Positions 1 through 5,344 of a DNA stretch of 5,344 nucleotides are shown here, one piece after another. The translations under genes were made by a program, and so were the position numbers. The notes under the pieces are model-generated. The model made no database searches. It was not told where the DNA came from and was given only the letters and a program-made list of their open reading frames with translations. Every line of letters begins with the position of its first letter. Position 1 is the stretch's first letter. The DNA lies in assembly GCA_945836355.1 (NCBI GenBank), contig CAMALD010000118.1:1-5344 (forward strand), in the 5' to 3' direction. Source of the stretch: an uncultured Lachnospiraceae bacterium (GTDB taxonomy: Bacteria; Bacillota; Clostridia; Lachnospirales; Lachnospiraceae).

Positions 1-59
1 TATTAATTCAGACAACGGAAAAATATGACTATTTGATAGATTGCAATATAACAATCTGA
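1..59 (+). other. Possible 3' end of an unidentified upstream gene
   Basis: Two reading frames are open from the left edge. One ends at TGA 26-28 (last residues INSDNGKI). The other ends at TGA 57-59 (last residues LIDCNITI) and would leave 14 nt before motA. In related flagellar operons a small flbD-type gene often precedes motA, but neither tail is one I recognise, so no product is assigned. The region may simply be an intergenic spacer. I find no convincing promoter here. Confidence 0.2.
38..57 (+). repeat. Short inverted repeat upstream of motA ribosome binding site
   Basis: AGATTG (38-43) and CAATCT (52-57) are perfect reverse complements separated by an 8-nt AT-rich loop. The stem ends 5 nt before the motA Shine-Dalgarno sequence. 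It is AT-rich, has no following T-run, and could be chance. At most it is a weak RNA hairpin near the translation start. Confidence 0.25.
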
Positions 60-73
60 CATGAGGTGAAAAA

Positions 74-874
74 ATGGACATAGCATCGTTAGTGGGTCTT
101 TTGATGGCCTTGGTACTGGTTATTTTCGGTATCACAGCGGATGACGGTTTCGGCGCGATGATTGGTTTCCTGGACCGCAACTCGGCACTCATCACCTTCG
201 GTGGTGCATTCATGGCTATGCTTGCAACACAGTCTAGCATTCCGGCTTTTATTAAAAAGCTGAAATCGATGAGCCTGATTTTTAAAGTCCGTACGGTCAA
301 TGAGCTTGAGACGATTCAGAATGTTATCAAGCTTTCCAATGTGGCAAGAAAGGATGGACTGTTGCAGCTTGAGGAAATGGCGAACGGTATGGATGATGCC
401 TTTATGAAAAAGGGGCTTCTGCTTATCGTGGACGGCACGGACCCGGAGCTGGTACGCAGTATTCTTGAGACAGATCTGATGTGTATCGAGGAGCGCCATA
501 AAGAAAATATTTCGTTCTGGGAAGCGCTTGGTGCGGCAGGCCCTGCATGGGGTATGATCGGAACCCTGATCGGACTTATCAACATGCTGGGTTCTCTGGA
601 AGATGTGTCAACTGTCGGTCCTGCCATGTCGGTTGCACTTGTCACGACATTGTACGGTTCCCTGCTTGCTAACTGGATATGTACACCGGTGGCAAATAAG
701 CTAAAGGCAAATCACAGCTTGGAGATGAAAGAGAAGGAGATTCTCGTTGAGGGTCTTCTGTCAATCCAGGCGGGAGAGAACCCTCGTGTAATTGAGGAAA
801 AACTGAAATCGTTCCTTGCCCCGGGCAGGAGAGAAGATCTGAACCAAAACGAAGGTGGTGAGGAAGTTGGCTAA
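74..874 (+). CDS. motA: Flagellar motor stator protein MotA (PomA-like)
   Basis: MotA is the four-helix membrane subunit that surrounds MotB, forms the ion path and pushes on the rotor protein FliG. This 266-aa protein has the usual length and layout. Helices lie at about residues 4-20, 36-51, 154-173 and 184-206, with a large cytoplasmic loop between helices 2 and 3. The loop carries R92 and E100, spaced like the rotor-contacting R90 and E98 of E. coli MotA. The two functional prolines are P157 (GPAWGMIGT) and P183 (VGPAM). T164 and T191/T192 match threonines near the sodium site of Vibrio PomA, so a sodium-type motor is possible (inference). The ATG is preceded by GAGGTGA at 63-69, 4 nt upstream. 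The 3' end overlaps motB by 8 nt, which suggests translational coupling and fixed MotA:MotB output. Confidence 0.96.
   Translation: MDIASLVGLLMALVLVIFGITADDGFGAMIGFLDRNSALITFGGAFMAMLATQSSIPAFIKKLKSMSLIFKVRTVNELETIQNVIKLSNVARKDGLLQLEEMANGMDDAFMKKGLLLIVDGTDPELVRSILETDLMCIEERHKENISFWEALGAAGPAWGMIGTLIGLINMLGSLEDVSTVGPAMSVALVTTLYGSLLANWICTPVANKLKANHSLEMKEKEILVEGLLSIQAGENPRVIEEKLKSFLAPGRREDLNQNEGGEEVG
852..858 (+). promoter_or_regulatory. Ribosome binding site deciding the motB TTG start
   Basis: AAGGTGG lies inside the last codons of motA and is 8 nt from TTG 867, an ideal spacing. The in-frame GTG codons at 855 and 858 fall within this site and have only an A-rich, SD-less sequence (about 842-850) before them. 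This favours TTG 867 as the motB start. Confidence 0.6.
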
Positions 875-1682
875 AAAGCAGAAGCAGGAGGAACAAGCTG
901 CCGGTTCTCCGGCGTGGATGGCAACCTTCTCGGATCTCATGAACCTGCTCCTGTGTTTCTTCGTACTTCTCTTTTCCATGTCGAGCGTTGACGAGGCAAA
1001 GTTTGAGGAATTGGCCAATGTTCTTTCCAGCAGACTGAGCATTTTCTCGGGAGGACGTCCTTCCATCGGACAAGGTCAGCTCATCAATACCGGTGTTTCT
1101 CAGCTCAATGAACTGGATGAATACATAAACAGTATGGGACAGACCTCGGAGCAGACCGGGGAGGATGTGATGAATCTTCATGAGAAAATCGAGGAGATGA
1201 ACCGTGAAGAAACCGAAGACATGTATGATAAGATTTCTTCGATGAGCAGTGAGTACAATCTTGACAAATATATGGATATCGGTATGGATGAGGCCGGCGG
1301 CAGATATATCACCATCGAAATCAGCGGAAATCTGCTGTACGCTTCGGGAAGTGCCGAGCTGACGGCGGATGCACTGCCGATATTTTCCCGCATCGGTGAT
1401 GTTCTGAAACAGTATCAGGGGTATCGGATTGCGGTGATTGGTCACACCGATAATGTGCCGGTTTCTTCAAAGAGCCGGTATGGGAGCAACCGAGAGCTCT
1501 CGAGTGCCCGCGCGAATGCTGCGGCGGATTATCTGGTGGAGAAAAAAGGTCTGAATCCGGCAGATATTGAATGCATCGGTATGGGTGAGTTCTCGCCGAT
1601 TGCCGACAATTCGACCAAAGAGGGCAGAGCGCTGAACCGCCGAATAGAGATTCGGATTTATAACTCGTTAAACTCTGACTGA
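867..1682 (+). CDS. motB: Flagellar motor stator protein MotB (PomB-like, OmpA-type peptidoglycan anchor)
   Basis: MotB is the single-pass stator subunit that carries the ion-binding aspartate and anchors the stator to peptidoglycan. I chose TTG 867 (271 aa, beginning MAKKQKQEEQ) because of its well-placed ribosome binding site and the typical MAKK-like start. GTG 855 or 858 would add 4 or 3 residues. Residues 17-40 contain the motif WMATFSDLMNLLLCFF, with D23 as the expected ion carrier. An amphipathic plug-like segment follows at about 42-58, then a Glu-rich, probably helical periplasmic linker at about 90-130. The OmpA-family domain spans about 147-267 and includes GHTDN (192-196), NRELSSARA (208-216) and NRRIEI (257-262). 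The transmembrane motif resembles Vibrio PomB and Bacillus MotS more than proton-type MotB, including a Cys seven residues after the Asp as in PomB. Sodium coupling is therefore plausible but unproven. Confidence 0.95.
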   Translation: MAKKQKQEEQAAGSPAWMATFSDLMNLLLCFFVLLFSMSSVDEAKFEELANVLSSRLSIFSGGRPSIGQGQLINTGVSQLNELDEYINSMGQTSEQTGEDVMNLHEKIEEMNREETEDMYDKISSMSSEYNLDKYMDIGMDEAGGRYITIEISGNLLYASGSAELTADALPIFSRIGDVLKQYQGYRIAVIGHTDNVPVSSKSRYGSNRELSSARANAAADYLVEKKGLNPADIECIGMGEFSPIADNSTKEGRALNRRIEIRIYNSLNSD

Positions 1683-1702
1683 CCGGAGAAGGGAAGCTCC
1701 GG
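1683..1702 (+). repeat. GC-rich inverted repeat (RNA hairpin) between motB and fliL
   Basis: CCGGAG (1683-1688) and CTCCGG (1697-1702) form a perfect 6-bp stem with an 8-nt purine-rich loop. It begins immediately after the motB stop codon. The following bases are A-rich rather than T-rich, so it is not a classical Rho-independent terminator on this strand, and the other strand has no T-run either. A role in mRNA processing, 3' protection of motAB message, or weak attenuation before fliL is conceivable, but none is shown. Confidence 0.5.
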
Positions 1703-1726
1703 AAAATAAAAAGATGGAGGCTTTGC

Positions 1727-2245
1727 ATGAAGAAGAATATTCTTACAATTATCGTTCTTGCGGCGACGTTGGTCAATTTGACACTGAACGCTCTGATGCT
1801 GTTTGTCTATTTGCCAAACGCGCAGAAGATGAACACATTGATTACAAAAATCTGTCAGGTGATTGAAATGGAGCTGGAAAATCCGATTCCGACACAGAAG
1901 GAGCCGGAAGTGCTGGCAACCGATCTGGAGGCCTATGTGGTCGGCACCAATATGACCATCAATCTTACCAAGGGCAGCGACGGAAAACAGTATTATGCGC
2001 AGGTTACTGCAACGGTTATGCTGAATAAAAAGGCAGAGGATTACGCGACAATTTCACCTTTGATGACTTCACAGGTGGAGAGCATCAAGGAGATTATTTC
2101 AAGAGAAATCGGAAAGCTGACCAATGAGAATTTCATTGAGAGTCAGGAGGCAGCCAAGGCAAAGATTCTGGATGCCCTGCGCACTGAGTACGGTACGGAA
2201 TGTATCTACCGTGTGGTATTCGGAAATTATACCTGTATGAATTAA
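1727..2245 (+). CDS. fliL: Flagellar basal body-associated protein FliL
   Basis: FliL is a single-pass inner-membrane protein that surrounds or contacts the stator in the basal body and supports torque and stator stability. The 172-aa product starts with MKKN, has one hydrophobic segment at about residues 5-28, and then an extracytoplasmic domain that fits the FliL family (MELENPIP near 48-55; the conserved helix around KEIISREIGKLT at 121-132). Sequence identity within this family is low, so position between motB and fliM supports the call strongly. The ATG follows GGAGG at 1716-1720 with 6-nt spacing. It carries two cysteines near the C-terminus (C159 and C170), which is a little unusual for a surface-exposed protein in a presumed anaerobe. 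It lies 44 nt after motB and 47 nt before fliM. Confidence 0.9.
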   Translation: MKKNILTIIVLAATLVNLTLNALMLFVYLPNAQKMNTLITKICQVIEMELENPIPTQKEPEVLATDLEAYVVGTNMTINLTKGSDGKQYYAQVTATVMLNKKAEDYATISPLMTSQVESIKEIISREIGKLTNENFIESQEAAKAKILDALRTEYGTECIYRVVFGNYTCMN

Positions 2246-2292
2246 CGGAACAGATAACAGAAATGTAATTGTGGAATTGAGGTAACAACAGG

Positions 2293-3273
2293 ATGGGCGA
2301 CGTCTTATCACAAAGTGAAATAGACAACCTCCTCGCCGCATTAAGCAGCGGTGAGCTGGATGCAGATGAATTTAAAGACATTGGTGAAAAGTCAGTCAAA
2401 AACTACGACTTTCAGCGTCCTTCCAAATTCTCGAAGGAGCATTTAAGAACGCTGGAAAATATCTTTGAGCATTTTGGCAGACTGCTGTCAACCAATCTTC
2501 CGGCGTATCTGCGAAAGAATGTATCTGTGGAGGTTATGAACTCGGAGGCGGTAATTTACCAGGAGTTTACCAATGCGCTTTCCAACCCGGTGCTGCTGGG
2601 AATTATTGATTTTGCTCCGCTGGAAGGAAATGTGGTCATTGAGCTTGCACAGAATCTGGGCTATGCCATCGTGGACCGAATGCTTGGAGGTGAGGGAAAT
2701 CCGCTTGAAAAATCGAGGGATTTTACGGAGATAGAGCTGGTTATCATTGAGAGAATATTCATCGTTATCACCAATATGCTCTCAGAGCCGTGGGCGAATG
2801 TAGTAAAGATCTCGCCGCGCTTGACAAGGATTGAAACAAACTCCCAGTTTGCCCAGATTATTTCACCTTCGGATATGGCGGCAATCGTGACGATGAATGT
2901 CAAGATTGGCACGGTGGAAGGTATGATGAATGTATGTATTCCGTATGGCTGTATTGAGAGTGTCATTGATAAACTGAATACGAAATTCTGGTATGCATCC
3001 ATGCAGACACTGGATGACAAAAGCTACAAGGATGTCATCGAGGTGGCGATTTCAAGGGCACGTGTTCCGGTGCGTGCGGTATTGGGAAAAAGTACAATTT
3101 CACTGAATGATTTGCTAAATATGCAAAAAGGTGATATTATAAAGTTGAATTCCCGAGTCGACGAGGAGATGGATATCTATATCGGAAATATCAGGAAATT
3201 TACTGCAATGCCGGGTTCAGCGGCAGATTCCTATGCAGTGAAAATAACAAATATTATACGAGAGGAGGAGTAA
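2293..3273 (+). CDS. fliM: Flagellar motor switch protein FliM
   Basis: FliM is the middle subunit of the C-ring. It binds FliG above, FliN/FliY below, and CheY-P through its N-terminus to set rotation direction. The 326-aa length is normal. Residues 5-14 (LSQSEIDNLL) are the CheY-P-binding motif. The conserved stretch DFQRPSKFSKEHLR (39-52) opens the CheC-like middle domain, which contains the GGEG motif (132-135) used in FliG contact. The C-terminal SpoA/FliN-like domain occupies about 250-322 (VPVRAVLGKSTISLNDLL and onward). Unlike FliY, the CheC-like domain shows no intact phosphatase motif. The ATG has GAGGT at 2279-2283, 9 nt upstream. The last codons, GAG GAG GAG, double as the fliY ribosome binding site. 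Confidence 0.97.
   Translation: MGDVLSQSEIDNLLAALSSGELDADEFKDIGEKSVKNYDFQRPSKFSKEHLRTLENIFEHFGRLLSTNLPAYLRKNVSVEVMNSEAVIYQEFTNALSNPVLLGIIDFAPLEGNVVIELAQNLGYAIVDRMLGGEGNPLEKSRDFTEIELVIIERIFIVITNMLSEPWANVVKISPRLTRIETNSQFAQIISPSDMAAIVTMNVKIGTVEGMMNVCIPYGCIESVIDKLNTKFWYASMQTLDDKSYKDVIEVAISRARVPVRAVLGKSTISLNDLLNMQKGDIIKLNSRVDEEMDIYIGNIRKFTAMPGSAADSYAVKITNIIREEE
3262..3270 (+). promoter_or_regulatory. fliY ribosome binding site embedded in the end of fliM
   Basis: GAGGAGGAG encodes the last three glutamates of FliM and is also the strongest Shine-Dalgarno sequence near the fliY start. It lies 10 nt before ATG 3281. A second in-frame ATG at 3290 would be 19 nt away, so 3281 is preferred. The arrangement suggests coupled translation of the two switch subunits. 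Confidence 0.7.
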
Positions 3274-3280
3274 GAACGTC

Positions 3281-4519
3281 ATGGATGGGATGTTGACACA
3301 GGACGAAATCAATGCCTTGCTGACAGGGATGGAGTCCGGAACGATACCGGAAGCTGATTCCGGCGGGGGCACCTCACGGGTTATATCAAATGCAGATGAA
3401 GTGCTCAATGATGCAGAGAAAGATGCGGTCGGCGAAGTATCCAACATAAGCATGGGTACAGCAGCAACAACATTATCTTCCCTGGTAAATCAGAAGGTTA
3501 ATATCACTACCCCGGTCGTCACATACGCAACCTGGGATGATTTGACTAAAAACTACGATAAGCCATGCGTTTTTATTCAGATATATTATAAAGAGGGCTT
3601 AGACGGAACCAATATTCTGGTTTTGAAGGAAAACGATGTTAAGATTATTACGGATTTGATGATGGGGGGGGACGGCACCAACATCTCCGGGGAGCTTTCA
3701 GAACTGCACTTAAGCGCAATCAGTGAGGCAATGAACCAGATGATGGGTTCTGCCGCAACATCAATATCTTCGATGTTGGAGAAGAAAGTAGATATCAGCC
3801 CGCCAAGCGCTGATGTGGTTGACCTGAATGATGTTATTAACGAATCGGATGTTTCGGATTTCCTGAAGAACAAATTTGTCAAAGTATCCTTCCGCATGGA
3901 AATCGGAACATTGATTGACAGTGAACTGATGCAGTTATACCCGTTTGATTTCGCGAGGGATCTTTATAAGAAGTTCGTGAAATATACCGGTGTTGATGAG
4001 AGCGAGGCAAATGCAATCGGAAATGTATCATCCGCATCCGGTTCTGCACCTGCACCAAACAGTACGGCACCGGCGCAGCAGGGAATACCACAACAGGGCA
4101 TGCCGATGCAGCAGGGAATGCCGAATATGGGCGGTATGGGAATGCCGCAGATGATGCCGAATATGGCCGGCATGGGAATGCCGCAAATGATGCCGCAGAT
4201 GCAGTATCAGCCGCAGGAGGTTAATATTGCACAGGCCCAGTTCCAGCCGTTTATGATGGCGGGAAGCCCGCTGCTTCAGACGGAGCATATTGATTTGCTT
4301 TTGGATGTGCCCCTCGAGGTTACGGTAGAGCTTGGGCGAACGAGCAAATCAATAAAAGAAATACTTGACTTTGCCCCTGGTACTATCATAGAATTAAATC
4401 GGCTGGCGGGTGAGCCGATAGATGTGCTTGTAAACGGTAAGTATGTTGCAAAGGGTGAGGTTGTAGTTATCGAAGAGGCTTTTGGTATCCGGGTTACAGA
4501 AATTATTAAGGATAAGTAG
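3281..4519 (+). CDS. fliY: Flagellar motor switch phosphatase FliY (FliN-type, CheC-like)
   Basis: FliY replaces FliN in the C-ring of many Firmicutes and also dephosphorylates CheY-P. The 412-aa protein is longer than the Bacillus one. Residues 4-14 (MLTQDEINALL) are an N-terminal CheY-binding peptide like that in FliM. The CheC-like domain at about 40-240 keeps both phosphatase sites of the form [DS]-x3-E-x2-N-x22-P: D48/E52/N55/P78 and S145/E149/N152/P175. The motif MMGGDGT is at 127-133. A Gly/Met/Pro/Gln-rich linker at about 250-330 contains a 12-residue tandem repeat. The FliN/SpoA domain at about 333-411 (LDVPLEVTVELG, ELNRLAGEPIDVLVNGK) builds the C-ring base. Both active sites being intact suggests a working phosphatase, which fits the neighbouring cheY. 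Automated pipelines may call it fliN. Confidence 0.96.
   Translation: MDGMLTQDEINALLTGMESGTIPEADSGGGTSRVISNADEVLNDAEKDAVGEVSNISMGTAATTLSSLVNQKVNITTPVVTYATWDDLTKNYDKPCVFIQIYYKEGLDGTNILVLKENDVKIITDLMMGGDGTNISGELSELHLSAISEAMNQMMGSAATSISSMLEKKVDISPPSADVVDLNDVINESDVSDFLKNKFVKVSFRMEIGTLIDSELMQLYPFDFARDLYKKFVKYTGVDESEANAIGNVSSASGSAPAPNSTAPAQQGIPQQGMPMQQGMPNMGGMGMPQMMPNMAGMGMPQMMPQMQYQPQEVNIAQAQFQPFMMAGSPLLQTEHIDLLLDVPLEVTVELGRTSKSIKEILDFAPGTIIELNRLAGEPIDVLVNGKYVAKGEVVVIEEAFGIRVTEIIKDK
3664..3671 (+). repeat. G8 homopolymer tract within fliY
   Basis: Eight consecutive G residues span the codons ATG GGG GGG GAC of the MMGGDGT motif in the CheC-like domain. The reading frame is intact in this sequence. 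Such a tract is a possible slippage site, but it also encodes a conserved Gly-Gly pair, so constraint on the protein partly explains it. Confidence 0.6.
4118..4201 (+). repeat. 36-bp tandem repeat coding for the Met-rich linker of FliY
   Basis: Two adjacent 36-bp units (4118-4153 and 4154-4189) match at 33 of 36 positions, and a 12-bp partial copy follows (4190-4201). They encode MPNMGGMGMPQM, MPNMAGMGMPQM and MPQM. The repeat is in frame, so gain or loss of a unit would change linker length by 12 residues without breaking the gene. Just upstream, the QQGMP motif also recurs (QQGIP, QQGMP, QQGMP). Confidence 0.9.
4395..4421 (+). promoter_or_regulatory. Candidate internal sigma-28 (FliA/SigD) promoter upstream of cheY
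   Basis: TAAA at 4395-4398 and GCCGATAG at 4414-4421 are separated by exactly 15 nt, the spacing of the flagellar sigma-28 core (TAAA-N15-GCCGATAA). Only the last base of the -10 differs. The extended -35 bases do not match. It lies inside the fliY FliN-domain coding region, about 145 nt before the cheY ATG, and reads towards cheY and fliO. The bases also encode conserved residues (ELNR and GEPID), so coincidence is possible, though the use of TTA and ATA codons at the two key points is suggestive. Confidence 0.4.
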
Positions 4520-4565
4520 CATTCGGAAACTATAAATATTATTAAGCAAAGAGGAGAGATGAGAC

Positions 4566-4928
4566 ATGGCGAAAAACATTTTGGTTTGTGATGATGCAGC
4601 ATTTATGCGAATGATGATTAAGGACATCCTTACAAAGAACGGATATAACATTGTAGGTGAGGCTGAAAATGGTCTGAAAGCGTTCGAGAAGTACAATGAG
4701 ACGAAACCGGATCTGGTTATGATGGATATTACCATGCCTGAGTGCGATGGTATCCAGGCTCTGAAGAAGATTAAGGCATCCGACCCGAATGCAAACATTA
4801 TTATGTGCTCCGCAATGGGTCAGCAGGCAATGGTTATCGAGTCCATTCAGTCCGGTGCAAAGGATTTCATTGTAAAGCCGTTCCAGCCGGATCGTGTGCT
4901 TGAGGCAGTCAAGAAAGCAATCGGCTAA
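4566..4928 (+). CDS. cheY: Chemotaxis response regulator CheY
   Basis: CheY is a single-domain receiver that is phosphorylated by CheA and then binds the flagellar switch. The 120-aa protein is a complete receiver domain with no output domain. The acidic pocket is D9 and D10, the phosphoacceptor is D54 (VMMDITMP), the switch Ser/Thr is S82 (CSAMGQQ), the aromatic switch position is F101, and the conserved lysine is K104 (KPF). The sequence closely resembles Bacillus CheY as I recall it (AAFMRMMIKDIL; MCSAMGQQ; GAKDFIVKPF), which distinguishes it from generic receivers. The ATG follows AGGAG at 4552-4556 with 9-nt spacing. It sits 46 nt after fliY, whose product should dephosphorylate it, and 17 nt before fliO. 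A possible sigma-28 promoter inside fliY could add separate late-class transcription. Confidence 0.97.
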   Translation: MAKNILVCDDAAFMRMMIKDILTKNGYNIVGEAENGLKAFEKYNETKPDLVMMDITMPECDGIQALKKIKASDPNANIIMCSAMGQQAMVIESIQSGAKDFIVKPFQPDRVLEAVKKAIG

Positions 4929-4934
4929 GTGAAA

Positions 4935-4940
4935 AGAGGA
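4935..4940 (+). promoter_or_regulatory. Ribosome binding site deciding the fliO start
   Basis: AGAGGA ends 5 nt before ATG 4946. A second ATG at 4941 directly abuts the site, is in another frame, and meets TGA after six codons. The 4946 start is therefore the correct one. Confidence 0.65.
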
Positions 4941-4945
4941 ATGAA

Positions 4946-5344
4946 ATGCTGTTTTTATTGACAGAGAATACAAGATACACGAATGTATTGCAATTAATCG
5001 GCACATTGCTTGTGTTCATTATTGTAATTGCAGCATGCTATTTTGTTACCCGCTTCGTCGGGGGAAAGCAGCTTGCGCAGCAGAAGAACAGTAATTTTGA
5101 TGTGCTGGATACGATGCGCTTGGCGCAAAACCGATATTTGCAGATTGTGCAGGTGGGAAAACGTTATTTTGTGATTGCAATCAGTAAGGACAATATTTCA
5201 TTGATTTCCGAGCTGCAAGAAGAGGATATTGTCTGCCGAAGACAGAACAGACCAAATCAAGCAGGATTTCAGGATATTCTGGCAACTTTCCGGAAAAAGA
5301 AAGCCGCTGATGTCCGGGAGGATGCTCCTGCCGCATCGGAAGAG
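4946..5344 (+). CDS. fliO: Flagellar biosynthesis protein FliO (FliZ in Bacillus), partial at 3' end
   Basis: FliO is a small membrane protein that helps assemble the FliP/FliQ/FliR core of the flagellar type III export gate. The frame is open for 133 codons from ATG 4946 to the window edge with no stop, so the gene is truncated only by the window. A short N-terminal segment is followed by one membrane helix at about residues 16-36. A cytoplasmic FliO-type domain at about 38-90 comes next: FDVLDTMRLAQNRYLQIVQV, then GKRYFVIAISKDNISLISEL, which matches the family pattern of a beta-rich fold with V-G-x-[KR]-Y-[FL]. The tail is charged and probably disordered. Position directly after cheY and before the expected fliP matches the Bacillus fla/che order. 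FliO sequences are poorly conserved, so gene order adds weight to the call. Confidence 0.88.
   Translation, partial: MLFLLTENTRYTNVLQLIGTLLVFIIVIAACYFVTRFVGGKQLAQQKNSNFDVLDTMRLAQNRYLQIVQVGKRYFVIAISKDNISLISELQEEDIVCRRQNRPNQAGFQDILATFRKKKAADVREDAPAASEE

Noticed and set aside
669..1445. Long minus-strand open frame (258 codons) opposite the end of motA and most of motB
   Set aside because: It lies antisense to two clearly recognised genes, shows no family motifs, and its low-complexity, Arg/Ser/Leu-rich composition is typical of a shadow frame.
1446..1453. ACCGATAA, resembling a sigma-28 -10 element, in motB
   Set aside because: It encodes the conserved HTDN of the OmpA domain, and there is no TAAA at the required 15-nt spacing upstream (GATT is found there).
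1540..1550. Run of six A in motB as a programmed frameshift site
   Set aside because: The run sits in the codons GAG AAA AAA GGT, is not a proper slippery heptamer in the reading frame, and the zero frame gives a complete OmpA domain.
1683..1720. Hairpin after motB as a transcription terminator
   Set aside because: The stem is followed by an A-rich stretch with no T-run, and the genes continue as one operon on the same strand.
3293..3298. TTGACA -35-like hexamers at 1261, 1778, 2821, 3293 and 4958
   Set aside because: None has a convincing TATAAT-like hexamer 16-18 nt downstream, so no housekeeping promoter is called.
3547..3557. TAAA followed closely by ACGATAA in fliY
   Set aside because: The two elements are only a few bases apart, far too close for a sigma-28 promoter.
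4531..4537. TATAAAT in the fliY-cheY gap as a -10 element
   Set aside because: There is no -35-like sequence at suitable spacing upstream, and AT-rich gaps produce such matches often.
4542..5006. Minus-strand open frame of 154 codons opposite cheY and the start of fliO
   Set aside because: It covers the whole of cheY in antisense, has no recognisable motifs, and its sequence is explained by the coding constraint of cheY.

Overview
This window is a continuous stretch of a flagellar motility operon, all on the + strand. It most likely comes from a motile anaerobic Clostridia, probably Lachnospiraceae (a Roseburia/Agathobacter/Butyrivibrio-type organism). That assignment rests on four things seen or read here: a moderate GC content judged by eye; strong Gram-positive Shine-Dalgarno sites; a FliY-type switch protein and a CheY that closely resembles the Bacillus one; and the order motA-motB-fliL-fliM-fliY-cheY-fliO. 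The genus is an inference and was not tested by any search.

Layout. Bases 1-73 hold the end or downstream edge of an unidentified upstream gene plus the motA ribosome binding site. motA (74-874) and motB (best start TTG at 867, to 1682) overlap by 8 nt and encode the stator. A 44-nt gap with a GC-rich hairpin precedes fliL (1727-2245). A 47-nt gap leads to fliM (2293-3273). fliY (3281-4519) follows after 7 nt, with its ribosome binding site inside the last codons of fliM. cheY (4566-4928) follows after 46 nt, and fliO (4946 onward) is cut by the window end. There is no gene-free stretch over 300 bases, and I see no RNA genes, mobile elements, CRISPR arrays or Rho-independent terminators.

How the genes work together. 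MotA/MotB convert ion flow into torque, and FliL associates with the stator at the membrane. FliM and FliY form the C-ring switch. CheY-P binds the short N-terminal motifs of FliM and FliY to change rotation. FliY also keeps both CheC-type CheY-P phosphatase sites, so signal termination probably happens at the switch itself. FliO is an assembly factor for the flagellar export gate, whose other genes (fliP and so on) would be expected just downstream.

The gene content is ordinary for a motile clostridium, and I do not see a new system. The points most worth checking are: a sigma-28-type promoter match (TAAA-N15-GCCGATA) inside the 3' end of fliY, upstream of cheY; stator sequences that look sodium-type (PomA/PomB-like); a methionine-rich linker in FliY built on a 36-bp tandem repeat; a G8 tract in fliY; and a TTG start for motB.
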